A stretch of 52,990 bases of DNA from Sphingobium quisquiliarum P25 (GTDB taxonomy: Bacteria; Pseudomonadota; Alphaproteobacteria; Sphingomonadales; Sphingomonadaceae). The position numbers and the translations under genes are program-made. Below, one piece after another: positions 32,232-42,329 of the stretch. The DNA is taken from NCBI RefSeq assembly GCF_000445065.1, contig NZ_ATHO01000145.1, positions 1 through 52,990 of the forward strand, written 5' to 3'. Numbering within the stretch: the stretch's first letter is position 1; every line of letters starts with the position of its first letter. The notes beneath the pieces were generated by a model. It saw only the letters and a list, made by a program, of their open reading frames with translations. It had not been told where the DNA came from and searched no databases.

Positions 32232-33572
32232 TCAAATCGTGTCGCGCGCTCCCAGGTCACGGGGATAGTGGACTGACGCGCGCCAGAACAGCAACCCTCC
32301 CGCGACCGTCAGCAGGCTCATGATGAGCAGGCTGACGCGCAGCGATTCCCCGCCGAGCCGGGCGGTGAGCAGGTCGCTGACGAACCCGCTGAGCGAAGGG
32401 CCGATCATGCTGCCGATGATGTTGATGATGACGACCAGCATCGCGGTCGCCTGCGCCCGTTGAGAAGGGGCCACCAGGCGGGCGGCAGCGCTGAAGGACG
32501 GACCTGCCCAGCAGGCCGCGAGGAACCCGCCCAGCACCGTCATCAAGGCTACGCCGGGGATATGGAGCCCGCCCAGCGCGATCCCCGCTCCCCCCGGCAT
32601 GGTGAACATGAAGATGTTCTGCGGGAAGGAAAGCAGGAAGGCGATGGCGGGCAGGCGCAGCTGCCAATGTTCGCCGCGCCGCCGCAGCCGGTCGACCATG
32701 GCTCCACTCGCGATGCTTCCCGTGATGCCCCCGATCGCCGAGCCAACGCCCAGCCATGCGCCAGCCTCGACCACGCTCATGCCGTGGGAGCGCATGAAAT
32801 AGGCGGGCATCCACACCGCGCCCGCATAGCCGAATATGTTGAAGGTGCCGACGCCAAGCGCAACCAGGCGCAGTGACTTGATGTTCCAGAACATGCGGAC
32901 GGAAGTCCAGAATCCGGGGCCGTCGCGCCCAGTGCCCGGCCTCAATTCATGCGGCCTTCGGCGCGGGCCGGTGAACCAGATCAGCAGGGCGAGTGGGAAT
33001 CCGGGCAGCGCCAATATCAGGAAGGCGGCGCGCCAGCCCCACTGCGCCGCGATCGCCGCGCCGCCCAGCAGGCCCAGGATCAACCCGAAATAGGTGCCCG
33101 AAGCCAGCACGCCCATGGCCGCCGACCTGCGATCCTCGCCATAGAGGCTGGCCAGCACGGACTGGGACGGCGGCAGCCCGCCCGCTTCGCCGATGCCGAC
33201 CACGAAGCGCGCGAGCGCCAGTTGCACGGCATTGCCCGCCGCGCCGCACGCAGCCGTCGCCGCGCTCCACAAGGTTGCCGCCAGCGCCAGCACGCCGCGC
33301 CGCGACCAGCGGTCTGCCAGACAGGCGAAGGGCATGGAACAGAGGACATAGCTGACGATGAAGCCCGGCCCGCCGATCAGCCCCAGCAGCGAATCGCTGA
33401 TCCCGAATTCCGCCTTGATCGCCGGGATCAGGATGGAAAACAGGTGCCGGTCGGCATAGCTCAATGAATTCAGCAGCAACAGCAGCAGCAGGACGTAGAG
33501 CCGGTATGGCGGCCGTTCCGCCGGTTTTGCACCCTGCGGCGCGGATGTTTCCGTCATCTCGCTGATACCCAT
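32232..33572 (-). CDS. MFS transporter (Spinster-like)
   Basis: The protein has 446 residues with twelve predicted spans. The N-terminal LNSLSYADRHLFSILIPAIK, then AEFGISDSLLGLIGGPGF, and the loop LADRWSRRGVLALAATLWS are typical of the spinster/hexuronate-like MFS branch, often found beside steroid and aromatic-acid genes in sphingomonads. AGAGGG precedes the start at MGISEMTE by 6 bases. It is probably cotranscribed with the GMC oxidoreductase, which ends 25 bases upstream. It likely moves the substrate or a product across the inner membrane. Confidence 0.92.
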   Translation of the reverse strand: MGISEMTETSAPQGAKPAERPPYRLYVLLLLLLLNSLSYADRHLFSILIPAIKAEFGISDSLLGLIGGPGFIVSYVLCSMPFACLADRWSRRGVLALAATLWSAATAACGAAGNAVQLALARFVVGIGEAGGLPPSQSVLASLYGEDRRSAAMGVLASGTYFGLILGLLGGAAIAAQWGWRAAFLILALPGFPLALLIWFTGPRRRPHELRPGTGRDGPGFWTSVRMFWNIKSLRLVALGVGTFNIFGYAGAVWMPAYFMRSHGMSVVEAGAWLGVGSAIGGITGSIASGAMVDRLRRRGEHWQLRLPAIAFLLSFPQNIFMFTMPGGAGIALGGLHIPGVALMTVLGGFLAACWAGPSFSAAARLVAPSQRAQATAMLVVIINIIGSMIGPSLSGFVSDLLTARLGGESLRVSLLIMSLLTVAGGLLFWRASVHYPRDLGARDTI

Positions 33573-33597
33573 GACTATCCCTCTCACGCGTGCGGGA

Positions 33598-35190
33598 TCA
33601 TGCCTGGAGGATCATGTCGGCGGCTTTTTCCGCGACCATCATCGTGGGCACGTTGGTATTGCCGCCCGGCACGCGCGGCATGACGGAGGCATCGACCACC
33701 CGCAACCCGGACAGGCCGCGCACCCGCAACTGGGGATCGACCACCGCCAGCGGATCATGCCCCATGCGGCACGTGCCCACGGCGTGGATGTCGGAAATGG
33801 CGGTGGCGCGCAGATAGGCGTCCAGCTCATCATCCGACCGGATGTTCGCTCCGGGAGCCAGTTCCTCGCCCCGGAACGGGTCGAACGGGCTTTGCGCGAA
33901 GATGTCGCGCACCGCTCGGATCGCCGCTCTGCCCATCGCCATGTCATTGGCGGTCGACAGGATGTTGGGATCGATGGACAGCGGCGCGCTGGCATCCGCC
34001 CCGGTCAGCTTCACCTCGCCAACGCTTTCCGGCCGCAGCAGGTCGATATGGGCGAAATAGCCATGCTCCATGATCAGCTTGCGGCCCATGGCTTCGTACA
34101 GCGCCATGGCGAAATGCACCTTCACATCCGGCGTTTCCGCGCCCGGCATGGTCTTCAGATAAGCACCGATCTCGGCAGGCGGCTGGGCCAGCGGCCCCCG
34201 GCGGAACAGCGCGAAATTGGCGACGGCCTTCGCCGCGACGAGCGGGTGGAAGACGTTGAACAGCGACACCGGCTGGGTGCAATATTGCTTCACCGTCACC
34301 GCGACATGATCGCGGTAATTCTGGCCGACGCCGGGCAGGTGATGGACGACCGGAACGCCCGTCTGGCGCAGATGGTCGCCGTCGCCGATGCCGGACAGCA
34401 TCAATATCCAGGGCGAATGGATCGTTCCGGCGGAAATGATGACCTCCCGCGCGGCGCGCGCCTGTTCGGCCTGATCGCCGCGCCGCCACGCAACGCCTGT
34501 GGCGCGCCCGTCCTCCACGATCACCCGCTCGACATTCGCGCCGGTGACGATGCGCAGGTTCGGCCGCTTGAGAGCGGGCTTTAGATAGGCGCGGGCCGCG
34601 CTGAACCGCCGTCCCGCCGATGCGGTGACGTCGGCCGGGAACACGCCCTCGCGCACCGATCCGCTGGGGTCGTCATTATAGGGAACGCCCGCCGCGACGG
34701 CGGCGTCGCGGAACGCCTTGGCCAGCGGGTTGGCGATGCCGGGACGAGTGACCATCACCGGCCCCTCGCGGCCATGATAGCCTTCCTCGCCGCCCGGCTG
34801 GAAATTTTCCAGCTTCTTGAAATAGGGGAGCACATCCTCATAGCTCCACCCTTCATTGCCCAGCTGCCGCCAGCCGTCATAGTCGGCGGCCGCGCCACGG
34901 TCATAGACCATGCCGTTGATGGACGACGACCCGCCCAGCACCTTGCCGCGCGGCGTATACATCTGCCGCCCGTCGGCATGGGCCTGCGGCACGCTGACAT
35001 GCATCCACTGGAACATGCCGCGATACATGATGGGCAGCAGGCCGCCGGGCGCGTGGATGAAGATGCTGCGGTCCCGCCCGCCTGCTTCGATCAGGAGGAC
35101 GCGGTTGCGCGGATCGGCCGACAGCCGTCCGGCCAGCACGCAACCGGCCGATCCCGCGCCCACGATGATGAAGTCATATTGGTCAGCCAT
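33598..35190 (-). CDS. GMC-family FAD-dependent oxidoreductase
   Basis: The protein has 530 residues. The N-terminal FAD motif is IIVGAGSAGCVLAGRLS, the GMC signature 1 is KVLGGSSSINGMVYDRG, and the C-terminal pair has the catalytic His in ISDIHAVGTCRMG and an Asn in GGNTNVPTMMVAEKAA. The family oxidises primary and secondary alcohols (choline, polyethylene glycol, cholesterol and others). The start MADQYDF has GGGAGAG upstream. It leads a leftward pair with the MFS gene. The divergent SRPBCC gene shares the 290-base upstream region, which contains a copy of the bipartite motif. Confidence 0.93.
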   Translation of the reverse strand: MADQYDFIIVGAGSAGCVLAGRLSADPRNRVLLIEAGGRDRSIFIHAPGGLLPIMYRGMFQWMHVSVPQAHADGRQMYTPRGKVLGGSSSINGMVYDRGAAADYDGWRQLGNEGWSYEDVLPYFKKLENFQPGGEEGYHGREGPVMVTRPGIANPLAKAFRDAAVAAGVPYNDDPSGSVREGVFPADVTASAGRRFSAARAYLKPALKRPNLRIVTGANVERVIVEDGRATGVAWRRGDQAEQARAAREVIISAGTIHSPWILMLSGIGDGDHLRQTGVPVVHHLPGVGQNYRDHVAVTVKQYCTQPVSLFNVFHPLVAAKAVANFALFRRGPLAQPPAEIGAYLKTMPGAETPDVKVHFAMALYEAMGRKLIMEHGYFAHIDLLRPESVGEVKLTGADASAPLSIDPNILSTANDMAMGRAAIRAVRDIFAQSPFDPFRGEELAPGANIRSDDELDAYLRATAISDIHAVGTCRMGHDPLAVVDPQLRVRGLSGLRVVDASVMPRVPGGNTNVPTMMVAEKAADMILQA

Positions 35191-35282
35191 AATCTCTCCC
35201 GCCCCGCACTGGTTTCGCGGACGACGCACGTGCGCGGTCCATCGCCGGAAGTGCCAGCGCCGATCTTTGCGGAAGGAGTCGG

Positions 35283-35320
35283 GCAATCGGCTACGCAGGT
35301 CAAGCCTTCATATGCGGTCA
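35283..35320. promoter_or_regulatory. shared bipartite motif, copy D (GMC/SRPBCC divergent promoter)
   Basis: GCAATCGGCTACGCAG (35283-35298) matches 15 of 16 bases of the copy at 50737-50752. TATGCGGTCA (35311-35320) stands where the other copies have TTTGCGTAGA. The site lies 93 bases upstream of the GMC start. Apart from this, the 290-base region shows no gene or other clear site. Confidence 0.55.
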
Positions 35321-35480
35321 GGCCGTGCCAAGGCGAAGATGAAAGCCGTTTTGATCATCTTCCCTTGTTGACCGCGGGCCATTCCGTGCTACCCTCCGCC
35401 CAACGACAATGAATGTCCGCCGCGGGCGTTTGACGGCTTTTGCCACTGCCGCGCGGGACAGAAGAAAGCAGGAGACGTCG

Positions 35481-35999
35481 ATGCTAGCCGACAGCGTTGC
35501 CGAAGCGCGGTACGATCCCTTCGCCATTTATGACCCGGATATTCTGATCGCGTCCGACCCGGTCGAAATCGATGCGCCCGCGATGGTCGTGTGGAACATC
35601 CTGACTGACATGCCGCGCTACGGGGAATGGAACCCCTTCTGCGTATGGGCGCAATCGACGTTGGAGATGGGTGCGCCGGTCTATATGCGGCTGGTGAACT
35701 ACGCCAATCCGGGGTCGCTGTCCCCCAATTGCGAGCATATCTGCGCGTTCGAGCCGGGGCGGCTGCTTTCCTGGGAATTGCTGGACAGCGAAGCCTGGCC
35801 CTATCCTGCGCGCCGCGACCAGATGATCGAGGAACTGGGCCCGGAAAAGTGCCGCTACCAGTCGACCGATGCCTTCACCGGGCCGAACGGCATCCATGTG
35901 ATGCGCTTCTGCGGTCCCTGGGTGACGCGGGCGTTCAACGACTCGGCGCGGGCGCTCAAGGCCAGGGCCGAAGCGATGCACCGGGGCGAGATTACATAA
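35481..35999 (+). CDS. SRPBCC-family (START/polyketide cyclase-like) protein
   Basis: The protein has 172 residues. The START-like fold is suggested by VEIDAPAMVVWNILTDMPRY, then GEWNPFCVWAQ, and by the C-terminal helix PWVTRAFNDSARALKARAEA. These are hydrophobic-ligand-binding proteins, sometimes with cyclase or hydratase activity. GGAG lies 6 bases before the ATG at MLADSVAE. It is divergent from the GMC gene and convergent with the AraC-type regulator. It could bind a hydrophobic intermediate; that is inference. Confidence 0.87.
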   Translation: MLADSVAEARYDPFAIYDPDILIASDPVEIDAPAMVVWNILTDMPRYGEWNPFCVWAQSTLEMGAPVYMRLVNYANPGSLSPNCEHICAFEPGRLLSWELLDSEAWPYPARRDQMIEELGPEKCRYQSTDAFTGPNGIHVMRFCGPWVTRAFNDSARALKARAEAMHRGEIT

Positions 36000-36020
36000 T
36001 CCCGCGCTGCTGATGCCTCA

Positions 36021-36902
36021 TCAGGGGGAGAGGACATCCTCCTCTTCCTCCGTCACTACGCCGCCCAGCATGCTCTGCCGGTAACGCAGCGGAGTCATGC
36101 CGGTGACTCGCCTGAATGCGCGCGCGAAACTGTTGGGATGAGCGAATCCCAGCCGCGCGGCGATTATCTTGATCGGCAAGTCGGGCTGGGAAAGCAGCGT
36201 CTGCGCACGGTTCATGCGGAAATTTTCGACATAGTCCGCGACGTTGCTGCCGGTCAGCGCGTGGAACTGGCGATGCAGATGGCGGACACTGATGCCGCAC
36301 AGTGCTGCCAGTTCGGATATGGAGGGCGACAGATCGCTTTCCATCAACCGCTCGCGGATGCGGCGATATTGCCATGACGCCAGCCTGCCGCCGGTGGAGG
36401 CATGGACCTGCCGGTCGAACAGCCGCCGCAACTCCACCGCCACCAGCATATGGAGCGCCTCCATCGCTTCGGGGGACCGCGCTTCGGACGTCGTCAGTTC
36501 GCGCGCGGCAAGCCGCATCATCGTACGCAGCGCATCGTTCCTGATGTCAAGCAGCCCTTGCAGCACCTGCACGGGCGGAACGCCGCCGCTGCCCAGGATC
36601 GATGCGGCAAGCTGGCCCGAAAAAATGGCGCGCAGCACGCGAATATGCCCGCCCTGGCCGCGTCCATGCACCATCACGCCGGGATAGCGGATGAACAGCG
36701 TCCCCATGAAGCAGCGATTGCCGCGATCGATGTCCGGGAATTCGGCTGACGCATCGGTGGCGAGCGGGGGCAGGGACATTTCCAGCATCAGGCTGGGCTC
36801 GCTGACCATGAAGTCGATCAGGTCGGGCCATTGCCATTCGACCAGTTCGAACCGCCCGCCGCGCAGGGGCGCCGAATGAATGATGGTGGGCGTGAAGTCC
36901 AT
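36021..36902 (-). CDS. AraC-family transcriptional regulator
   Basis: The protein has 293 residues. The C-terminal double HTH (about 190-275) contains ISELAALCGISVRHLHRQFH and IIAARLGFAHPNSFARAFRR followed by GMTPLRYR. The N-terminal 160 residues form a ligand and dimerisation domain of no recognised type. The acidic tail EEEEDV is unusual. AGGA precedes the ATG closely. It is divergent from the ferredoxin-P450 operon across 122 bases and is therefore the likely activator of that operon. Confidence 0.92.
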   Translation of the reverse strand: MDFTPTIIHSAPLRGGRFELVEWQWPDLIDFMVSEPSLMLEMSLPPLATDASAEFPDIDRGNRCFMGTLFIRYPGVMVHGRGQGGHIRVLRAIFSGQLAASILGSGGVPPVQVLQGLLDIRNDALRTMMRLAARELTTSEARSPEAMEALHMLVAVELRRLFDRQVHASTGGRLASWQYRRIRERLMESDLSPSISELAALCGISVRHLHRQFHALTGSNVADYVENFRMNRAQTLLSQPDLPIKIIAARLGFAHPNSFARAFRRVTGMTPLRYRQSMLGGVVTEEEEDVLSP

Positions 36903-37024
36903 GATCCTGTCCCGTCCGATAGTGGCCGAAGATGATTATTCTGTCCAGGCGGGTTCATCCGATCGGGTGGGCCGATGGCGGCCGCGCTGGTAAAGCGGTT
37001 GCAAGCGAGAGGAGAGAATGTCCG

Positions 37025-37231
37025 ATGAGAGTAGTCGCCAATCTACAGGTCTGCCAAGGCCATGCGCGATGTGAGGACTTGTGTCCTGAAATATTCTCTA
37101 CAGATGCGGTCGAAGGCAAGGTAGTCATAGAACATCCTGAATTCGGGCCGGAACTGGAAGAAAAGGTGCGCTTGGCCGTTCGCAACTGCCCGGAAGGGGC
37201 GTTGCGTATCGCGAAAGGCGGTGCAGCATGA
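37025..37231 (+). CDS. small [3Fe-4S]/[4Fe-4S] ferredoxin, P450 partner
   Basis: The protein has 68 residues. Cysteines C10, C16 and the C of NCPEGAL are the ligands of the P450-associated single-cluster ferredoxin family, with H13 (CQGHARC) where a fourth ligand would be for a [4Fe-4S] cluster. An extra cysteine, C20 (EDLCPEIF), occupies a position that is usually a small residue. AGGAGAG lies about 9 bases before the ATG. The stop overlaps the P450 start (ATGA), so the pair is translationally coupled and the ferredoxin very probably feeds electrons to that P450. A ferredoxin reductase is not in the window. Confidence 0.92.
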   Translation: MRVVANLQVCQGHARCEDLCPEIFSTDAVEGKVVIEHPEFGPELEEKVRLAVRNCPEGALRIAKGGAA

Positions 37232-38445
37232 CTTTGCAATGGTCTCCCTCTCCGCCTGATCATGTTCCGGCCGAACTGATCGTCGATTTCGACTTCTTTC
37301 AGGCGCCCGAAGGGCTGAACGATCCCGTCCAGATCTGGCATGATCTGGTCCGCCGGGGCGTGCCGCCCATCTTCTACACGCCGCGCAATGGTGGCCATTG
37401 GGTGTTCCTGAAATATAGCGACATTGTCGAAGGCTATCGCAATCACGAGATATTTTCGACCTATCAGACGCCGATTCCGCCGATCGAACCCTTTCCGGTG
37501 ATGCAGCCGCAGGGCGTCGATCCGCCGGAACATAATGTCTTCCGAAAGTTGCTGGCGCCGATGTTCACGCCGCTGGCCGTGCGCCGGATGACCGAAGGAT
37601 TGCAGCACCGCGCCCAGACGATGATCTCGTCCTTCGCGGATAAGGGCGGCTGCGACTTCATCGCGGACTATGCTTCGCGTTTCCCCACCGGCACCTTCCT
37701 TGACCTGTTCGGCCTGCCCGAAGAAAGGCTGCCTGAATTTCTGGCGCTGTCGGAAGTCTTCTTCCGCAGCACCGACCCGGATGCGCGGGCGCAGAATCTC
37801 AACGACATCTATGCCGTGCTGGAAGAACTGTTCCGCGAAAAGGATCGCAATCCGGGCAGCGACATCGCGTCGGCCATCGTCACCGCGCGCGATGAGAATG
37901 GCCAGCAGCATCCCTGGCAGGACATCCTCAATTGCGGTTTCCTGCTGTTCGTCGCCGGGCTGGACACGGTCACCAACACCATGGCCTATGTGTGGCGCTA
38001 TCTGGCGAGCACGCCGCAGGCGCGGGCGGAGTTTCGCGACCGCCTGGACGATCCAACCGCCTTCCAGCTCGCCATCGAGGAGTTGATGCGGATCAATGCT
38101 GTGTCGAACATCTACCGGCGCGTCACCCATGATTGCGAATATAAGGGCATACAGTTCCGCCGGAACGACCGCGTGATCCTGTCCAACACGCTGGCCAACC
38201 GGGACCCGTCGGTCTTTGAGGACCCGCAGACGATCAACCTTGACCGTCAGGTAAACAATCATGTGACCTTCGGCGTAGGCCCGCACCGCTGCATGGGGTC
38301 GCACCTCGCCAAGCGTGAGATCATGATCTCGCTTCAGGAATGGCTGCGGCAGATCCCCGATTTCGAACTCGCGGAGGATCAGGAGCAAGGCTCCATCTTC
38401 GGTGGCTCGGTGATGGGCTTCACCTCCCTGAAGCTGCGCTGGTAG
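37228..38445 (+). CDS. cytochrome P450
   Basis: The protein has 405 residues, a soluble bacterial class I P450. The I-helix oxygen-activation motif is A243-G-L-D-T247, the K-helix ExxR is E285-L-M-R288, and the heme ligand is C355 in FGVGPHRCMG. There is no membrane anchor. It resembles the P450s of sphingomonads and related bacteria that hydroxylate monoterpenes and steroids. It is coupled to the ferredoxin upstream and probably controlled by the divergent AraC-type gene. The regio- and substrate specificity cannot be read from sequence. Confidence 0.94.
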   Translation: MTLQWSPSPPDHVPAELIVDFDFFQAPEGLNDPVQIWHDLVRRGVPPIFYTPRNGGHWVFLKYSDIVEGYRNHEIFSTYQTPIPPIEPFPVMQPQGVDPPEHNVFRKLLAPMFTPLAVRRMTEGLQHRAQTMISSFADKGGCDFIADYASRFPTGTFLDLFGLPEERLPEFLALSEVFFRSTDPDARAQNLNDIYAVLEELFREKDRNPGSDIASAIVTARDENGQQHPWQDILNCGFLLFVAGLDTVTNTMAYVWRYLASTPQARAEFRDRLDDPTAFQLAIEELMRINAVSNIYRRVTHDCEYKGIQFRRNDRVILSNTLANRDPSVFEDPQTINLDRQVNNHVTFGVGPHRCMGSHLAKREIMISLQEWLRQIPDFELAEDQEQGSIFGGSVMGFTSLKLRW

Positions 38446-38454
38446 GCGGGCCTC

Positions 38455-38517
38455 CTGAGCCTGTCGAAGGGCCTCTATTCCCTTAAGGGGAAAAAAGGGA
38501 GGCGTCGACAGGCTCAG
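38455..38517. repeat. REP-like palindrome at a convergent junction
   Basis: CTGAGCCTGTCGA (38455-38467) and TCGACAGGCTCAG (38505-38517) are perfect 13-bp arms. Inside are a secondary pairing (GCCTC/GAGGC), CCCTTAAGGGG and an A-run. It lies between the P450 (+) and the CoA ligase (-). The CAGGCTCAGCCCGAACGG core is a repeat I recognise from many alphaproteobacterial genomes. It can act as a terminator for both genes. Confidence 0.75.
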
Positions 38518-38588
38518 CCCGAACGGCCGGATGATTTCGGTCGATGGCGAGCGGCTAACAGCGCTTCTGCCCCGCCAGTGCATCTTCA

Positions 38589-40175
38589 TTACGCCAAAGG
38601 TGGCAGCCATTGGCGGACGGCGCTTTTCAGCAGCTTGCCGTTCGCATTGCGGGGCAGCGGCCCTTCCACGACATAGATGTGGTCGGGCACCTTATAGTCG
38701 GACAGCCGCGCCGCGCAGAAGCTGCGCAGATCCTCGCCCTGAACCTCGCAGCGCGCGACCACGAAGGCTTCCACACGCTCCCCCAGAACGGGGCAGGGCC
38801 GCCGGATCACCACTGCCTCGGCCACGTCCTCATGCGCCATCAGCGTATTTTCGATCTCGACCGAATAGATTTTGAAGCCGCCCCGGTTGATCATGTCCTT
38901 CTTGCGGTCGAGCAGGCGGATATAGCCCTGCTCGTCCATCGTCGCGATATCGCCTGATTTCCAATAGCCGCCGATCAGCGCCTTCACGCTTTCCTCCGGC
39001 TTGTTCCAGTAGCGCGGCACCGTCATCGCGCCGCCGATCCAGATTTCACCCTGTTCGCCGGGTGCGACCTGCCGCCCTTCATCGTCCATGATGACGATGT
39101 CGCAATAGGGCAGGGGGCGGCCGACCTTGTCCGGGTGCGCCGCGCATTCGCCCAGCGGCATCATCACCGCCGGAGAGGTCGTCTCGGTCGCGCCATAGAT
39201 GTTGACGAGGGTCAGGCGCGGAAGCTGCTCCGCCAGCGCCGCGATCGTCGATTCCGCCATGGGCGCTCCGCCGAAAGCGCCGATCCGCCAGCTCGACAGG
39301 CCGGCATTGGCGAACCCCGGCTCCATCAGGCACAGCTTGTACATGGCCGGGACCATGATGGCGTAGCTCATCCGCTCCCTCTCGGCCAGGTCCAGGAAGG
39401 CGCATGCCTTGAACCCCCGCTGCATCACCAGCTTTCCCGCCACCCTGATGCTGAGCATCAGCAGCAGCAGGATGCCGGTGACATGCGAAGCCGGGACGGA
39501 CAGGATCATCACTTCGCCATCGCGCAGCGTCAGGTGATCCTGCGACCCGATGCAGGACGTGATGACGCCCAGATGGGTGAGCACCGCGCCCTTGGGCTGG
39601 CCGGTGGTGCCGGACGTATAGAGGATGCAGAAGGGATCGTCTTCGCCCACGGCCGAACGGACGGAGGCAGGATCGGGCGCTGCACTGGCCTCCCACAAGG
39701 GGCGTTCGGCTTCATAGGTCAGCCAGTGACGCACATGGGCCAGCGCCTCCCGCTGCGGCAGTTCGTCGGTCAGCGATTCTTCGTAGATGATCGCCGCCGC
39801 CCCGCTGTCCTCCAGCGCGTAAGCGGTTTCCGGCGGGCGCTGGCGTATGTTCATGGGAACGCCGATGATGCCCAGCCGCGCCATCGCCAGCAGCAAGGTC
39901 ATGTAATCGGCGCGATTGTCCATCAATATGGCCATCCGGTCGCCGCTGCGCAGCCCCAGCGCCGTCAGCCGCGCCGCGCAGCCGGTGACCCGCGCCGCAA
40001 GCTCCCTGTAGCTCCAGCGCTCCTCCCCATCGACCAGCGCAATCGCGTCCGGCGCGCGGGCCAGAGCCTGCGCGAACATATCGGCAATGTCCGCTGGCCT
40101 GTCAGTGTGGCAAGCGACGACCCGGCCATGATGCACCTCCCGGCGCAGCGTGCGCCCGGACATGGCTTTGTCCAT
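38589..40175 (-). CDS. AMP-dependent acyl-CoA synthetase/ligase
   Basis: The protein has 528 residues of the ANL superfamily. The phosphate loop is LYTSGTTGQPKGAV (about 186-198), followed by VNIYGATETTSP, GEIWIGG, KSGDIATMDEQGYIRLLDRK and the hinge DMINRGGFKIYSVEIEN. The catalytic Lys of the C-domain is in PRNANGKLLKS (about 514). It activates a carboxylic acid to its CoA thioester. The start may be at 40175 or four codons later. It is divergent from the nitronate monooxygenase-like and crotonase genes and probably supplies their CoA substrates. Confidence 0.94.
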   Translation of the reverse strand: MDKAMSGRTLRREVHHGRVVACHTDRPADIADMFAQALARAPDAIALVDGEERWSYRELAARVTGCAARLTALGLRSGDRMAILMDNRADYMTLLLAMARLGIIGVPMNIRQRPPETAYALEDSGAAAIIYEESLTDELPQREALAHVRHWLTYEAERPLWEASAAPDPASVRSAVGEDDPFCILYTSGTTGQPKGAVLTHLGVITSCIGSQDHLTLRDGEVMILSVPASHVTGILLLLMLSIRVAGKLVMQRGFKACAFLDLAERERMSYAIMVPAMYKLCLMEPGFANAGLSSWRIGAFGGAPMAESTIAALAEQLPRLTLVNIYGATETTSPAVMMPLGECAAHPDKVGRPLPYCDIVIMDDEGRQVAPGEQGEIWIGGAMTVPRYWNKPEESVKALIGGYWKSGDIATMDEQGYIRLLDRKKDMINRGGFKIYSVEIENTLMAHEDVAEAVVIRRPCPVLGERVEAFVVARCEVQGEDLRSFCAARLSDYKVPDHIYVVEGPLPRNANGKLLKSAVRQWLPPLA

Positions 40176-40317
40176 CCATCCTCTCCCGTATATGCCCGCA
40201 AGGGGCCCGAAACCCGCGCATTCTCCATCTGGCGCGCTTTTGATTCAGCTTGCATTGTGGGTTCGGCCTTGGCAAGCGCCATGGCTGGAGGAGGAAGTCG
40301 GTGGCCCAAATCCATGA

Positions 40318-41424
<1,107 letters not shown>

Positions 41425-41425
41425 C

Positions 41426-42310
41426 ATGAGCTACAATACGATCCGCTATGAGGTGGAGGATGATGGTCTGCTGCTGCTGACGCTGGCGCGGCCCGACAAG
41501 CTGAACGCCTTCACCGTCGAAATGTGCGAGGAACTGGTCGACGCCTATGGGCGCGCCAGCCGCGACGATGCGGTGCGCGTCATCGTCGTCACGGGAGAGG
41601 GACGCGCCTTCTGCGCAGGCATGGACCTGTCGGTCGGCGGCAATGTGTTCGGGCTGGACGAAAGCCTGACTCCGACGATGGAGGATGTGCGCGACCGGGG
41701 CGATGATCCCGCGATCCTGAACGGCGTGCGCGACACGGGCGGCCGCGTCGCCATGGCGATGTATGATTGCCTGAAACCCATCGTCGGCGCGGTCAACGGC
41801 GCGGCGGTCGGCATCGGGTCCACCATGCTGCTGCCGATGGATTTCCGCTTCGCTTCGGAAAAGGCGCGCTTCGGCTTCGTCTTCGGGCGCCTGGGCATCA
41901 CGATGGAGGCCTGTTCCTCCTTCTTCCTACCGCGCATCGTCGGCTTGGAACAGGCGCTGGAATGGGCCTATCGCGCCGACATATTCGACGCCGCCGAAGC
42001 ACATGAGAAGGGGCTGGTCCGAGCAGTCTGCCCGCCCGAAACACTGCTGGACGAGGCAAAGGCGTTCGCGCGGTCGCTGGTGAAGGACCGTTCGCCCGTA
42101 TCGATCGCCCTTATCCGCCAGATGCTGAACCGCAACAGCGCCGCGCCGACGCCCTTGGACGCGCATCTCACGGAATCCCTCGCCGTCTTCTACACCAGCC
42201 AGGCGGACGGGCGGGAAGGCGTGCGCGCGTTCAACGAGAAGCGGCCCGCGCAATTCACTGGCAAGGCGTCGGAGATGCCGCCTTTCTTCCCCTGGTGGGA
42301 TCAGCGCTGA
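41426..42310 (+). CDS. enoyl-CoA hydratase/isomerase (crotonase) family protein
   Basis: The protein has 294 residues. The CoA and oxyanion segments are GEGRAFCAGMDLS and GAVNGAAVGIGSTMLLPMD. The Glu of GRLGITMEACSS matches the second catalytic Glu of enoyl-CoA hydratase. The first catalytic Glu position falls in GSTML and is not Glu, as in many isomerase-, lyase- or ring-cleaving-type crotonases. It starts one base after the stop of the flavoprotein gene and is cotranscribed with it. It probably acts on a CoA ester made by the divergent ligase. Confidence 0.92.
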   Translation: MSYNTIRYEVEDDGLLLLTLARPDKLNAFTVEMCEELVDAYGRASRDDAVRVIVVTGEGRAFCAGMDLSVGGNVFGLDESLTPTMEDVRDRGDDPAILNGVRDTGGRVAMAMYDCLKPIVGAVNGAAVGIGSTMLLPMDFRFASEKARFGFVFGRLGITMEACSSFFLPRIVGLEQALEWAYRADIFDAAEAHEKGLVRAVCPPETLLDEAKAFARSLVKDRSPVSIALIRQMLNRNSAAPTPLDAHLTESLAVFYTSQADGREGVRAFNEKRPAQFTGKASEMPPFFPWWDQR

Positions 42311-42329
42311 CTTTCCGGGAGGGACGGGC

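Noticed and set aside
36955..38610. A 551-codon minus-strand frame over the ferredoxin and P450 genes
   Set aside because: It lies antisense to two genes with intact cofactor motifs and shows only low-complexity charged sequence.
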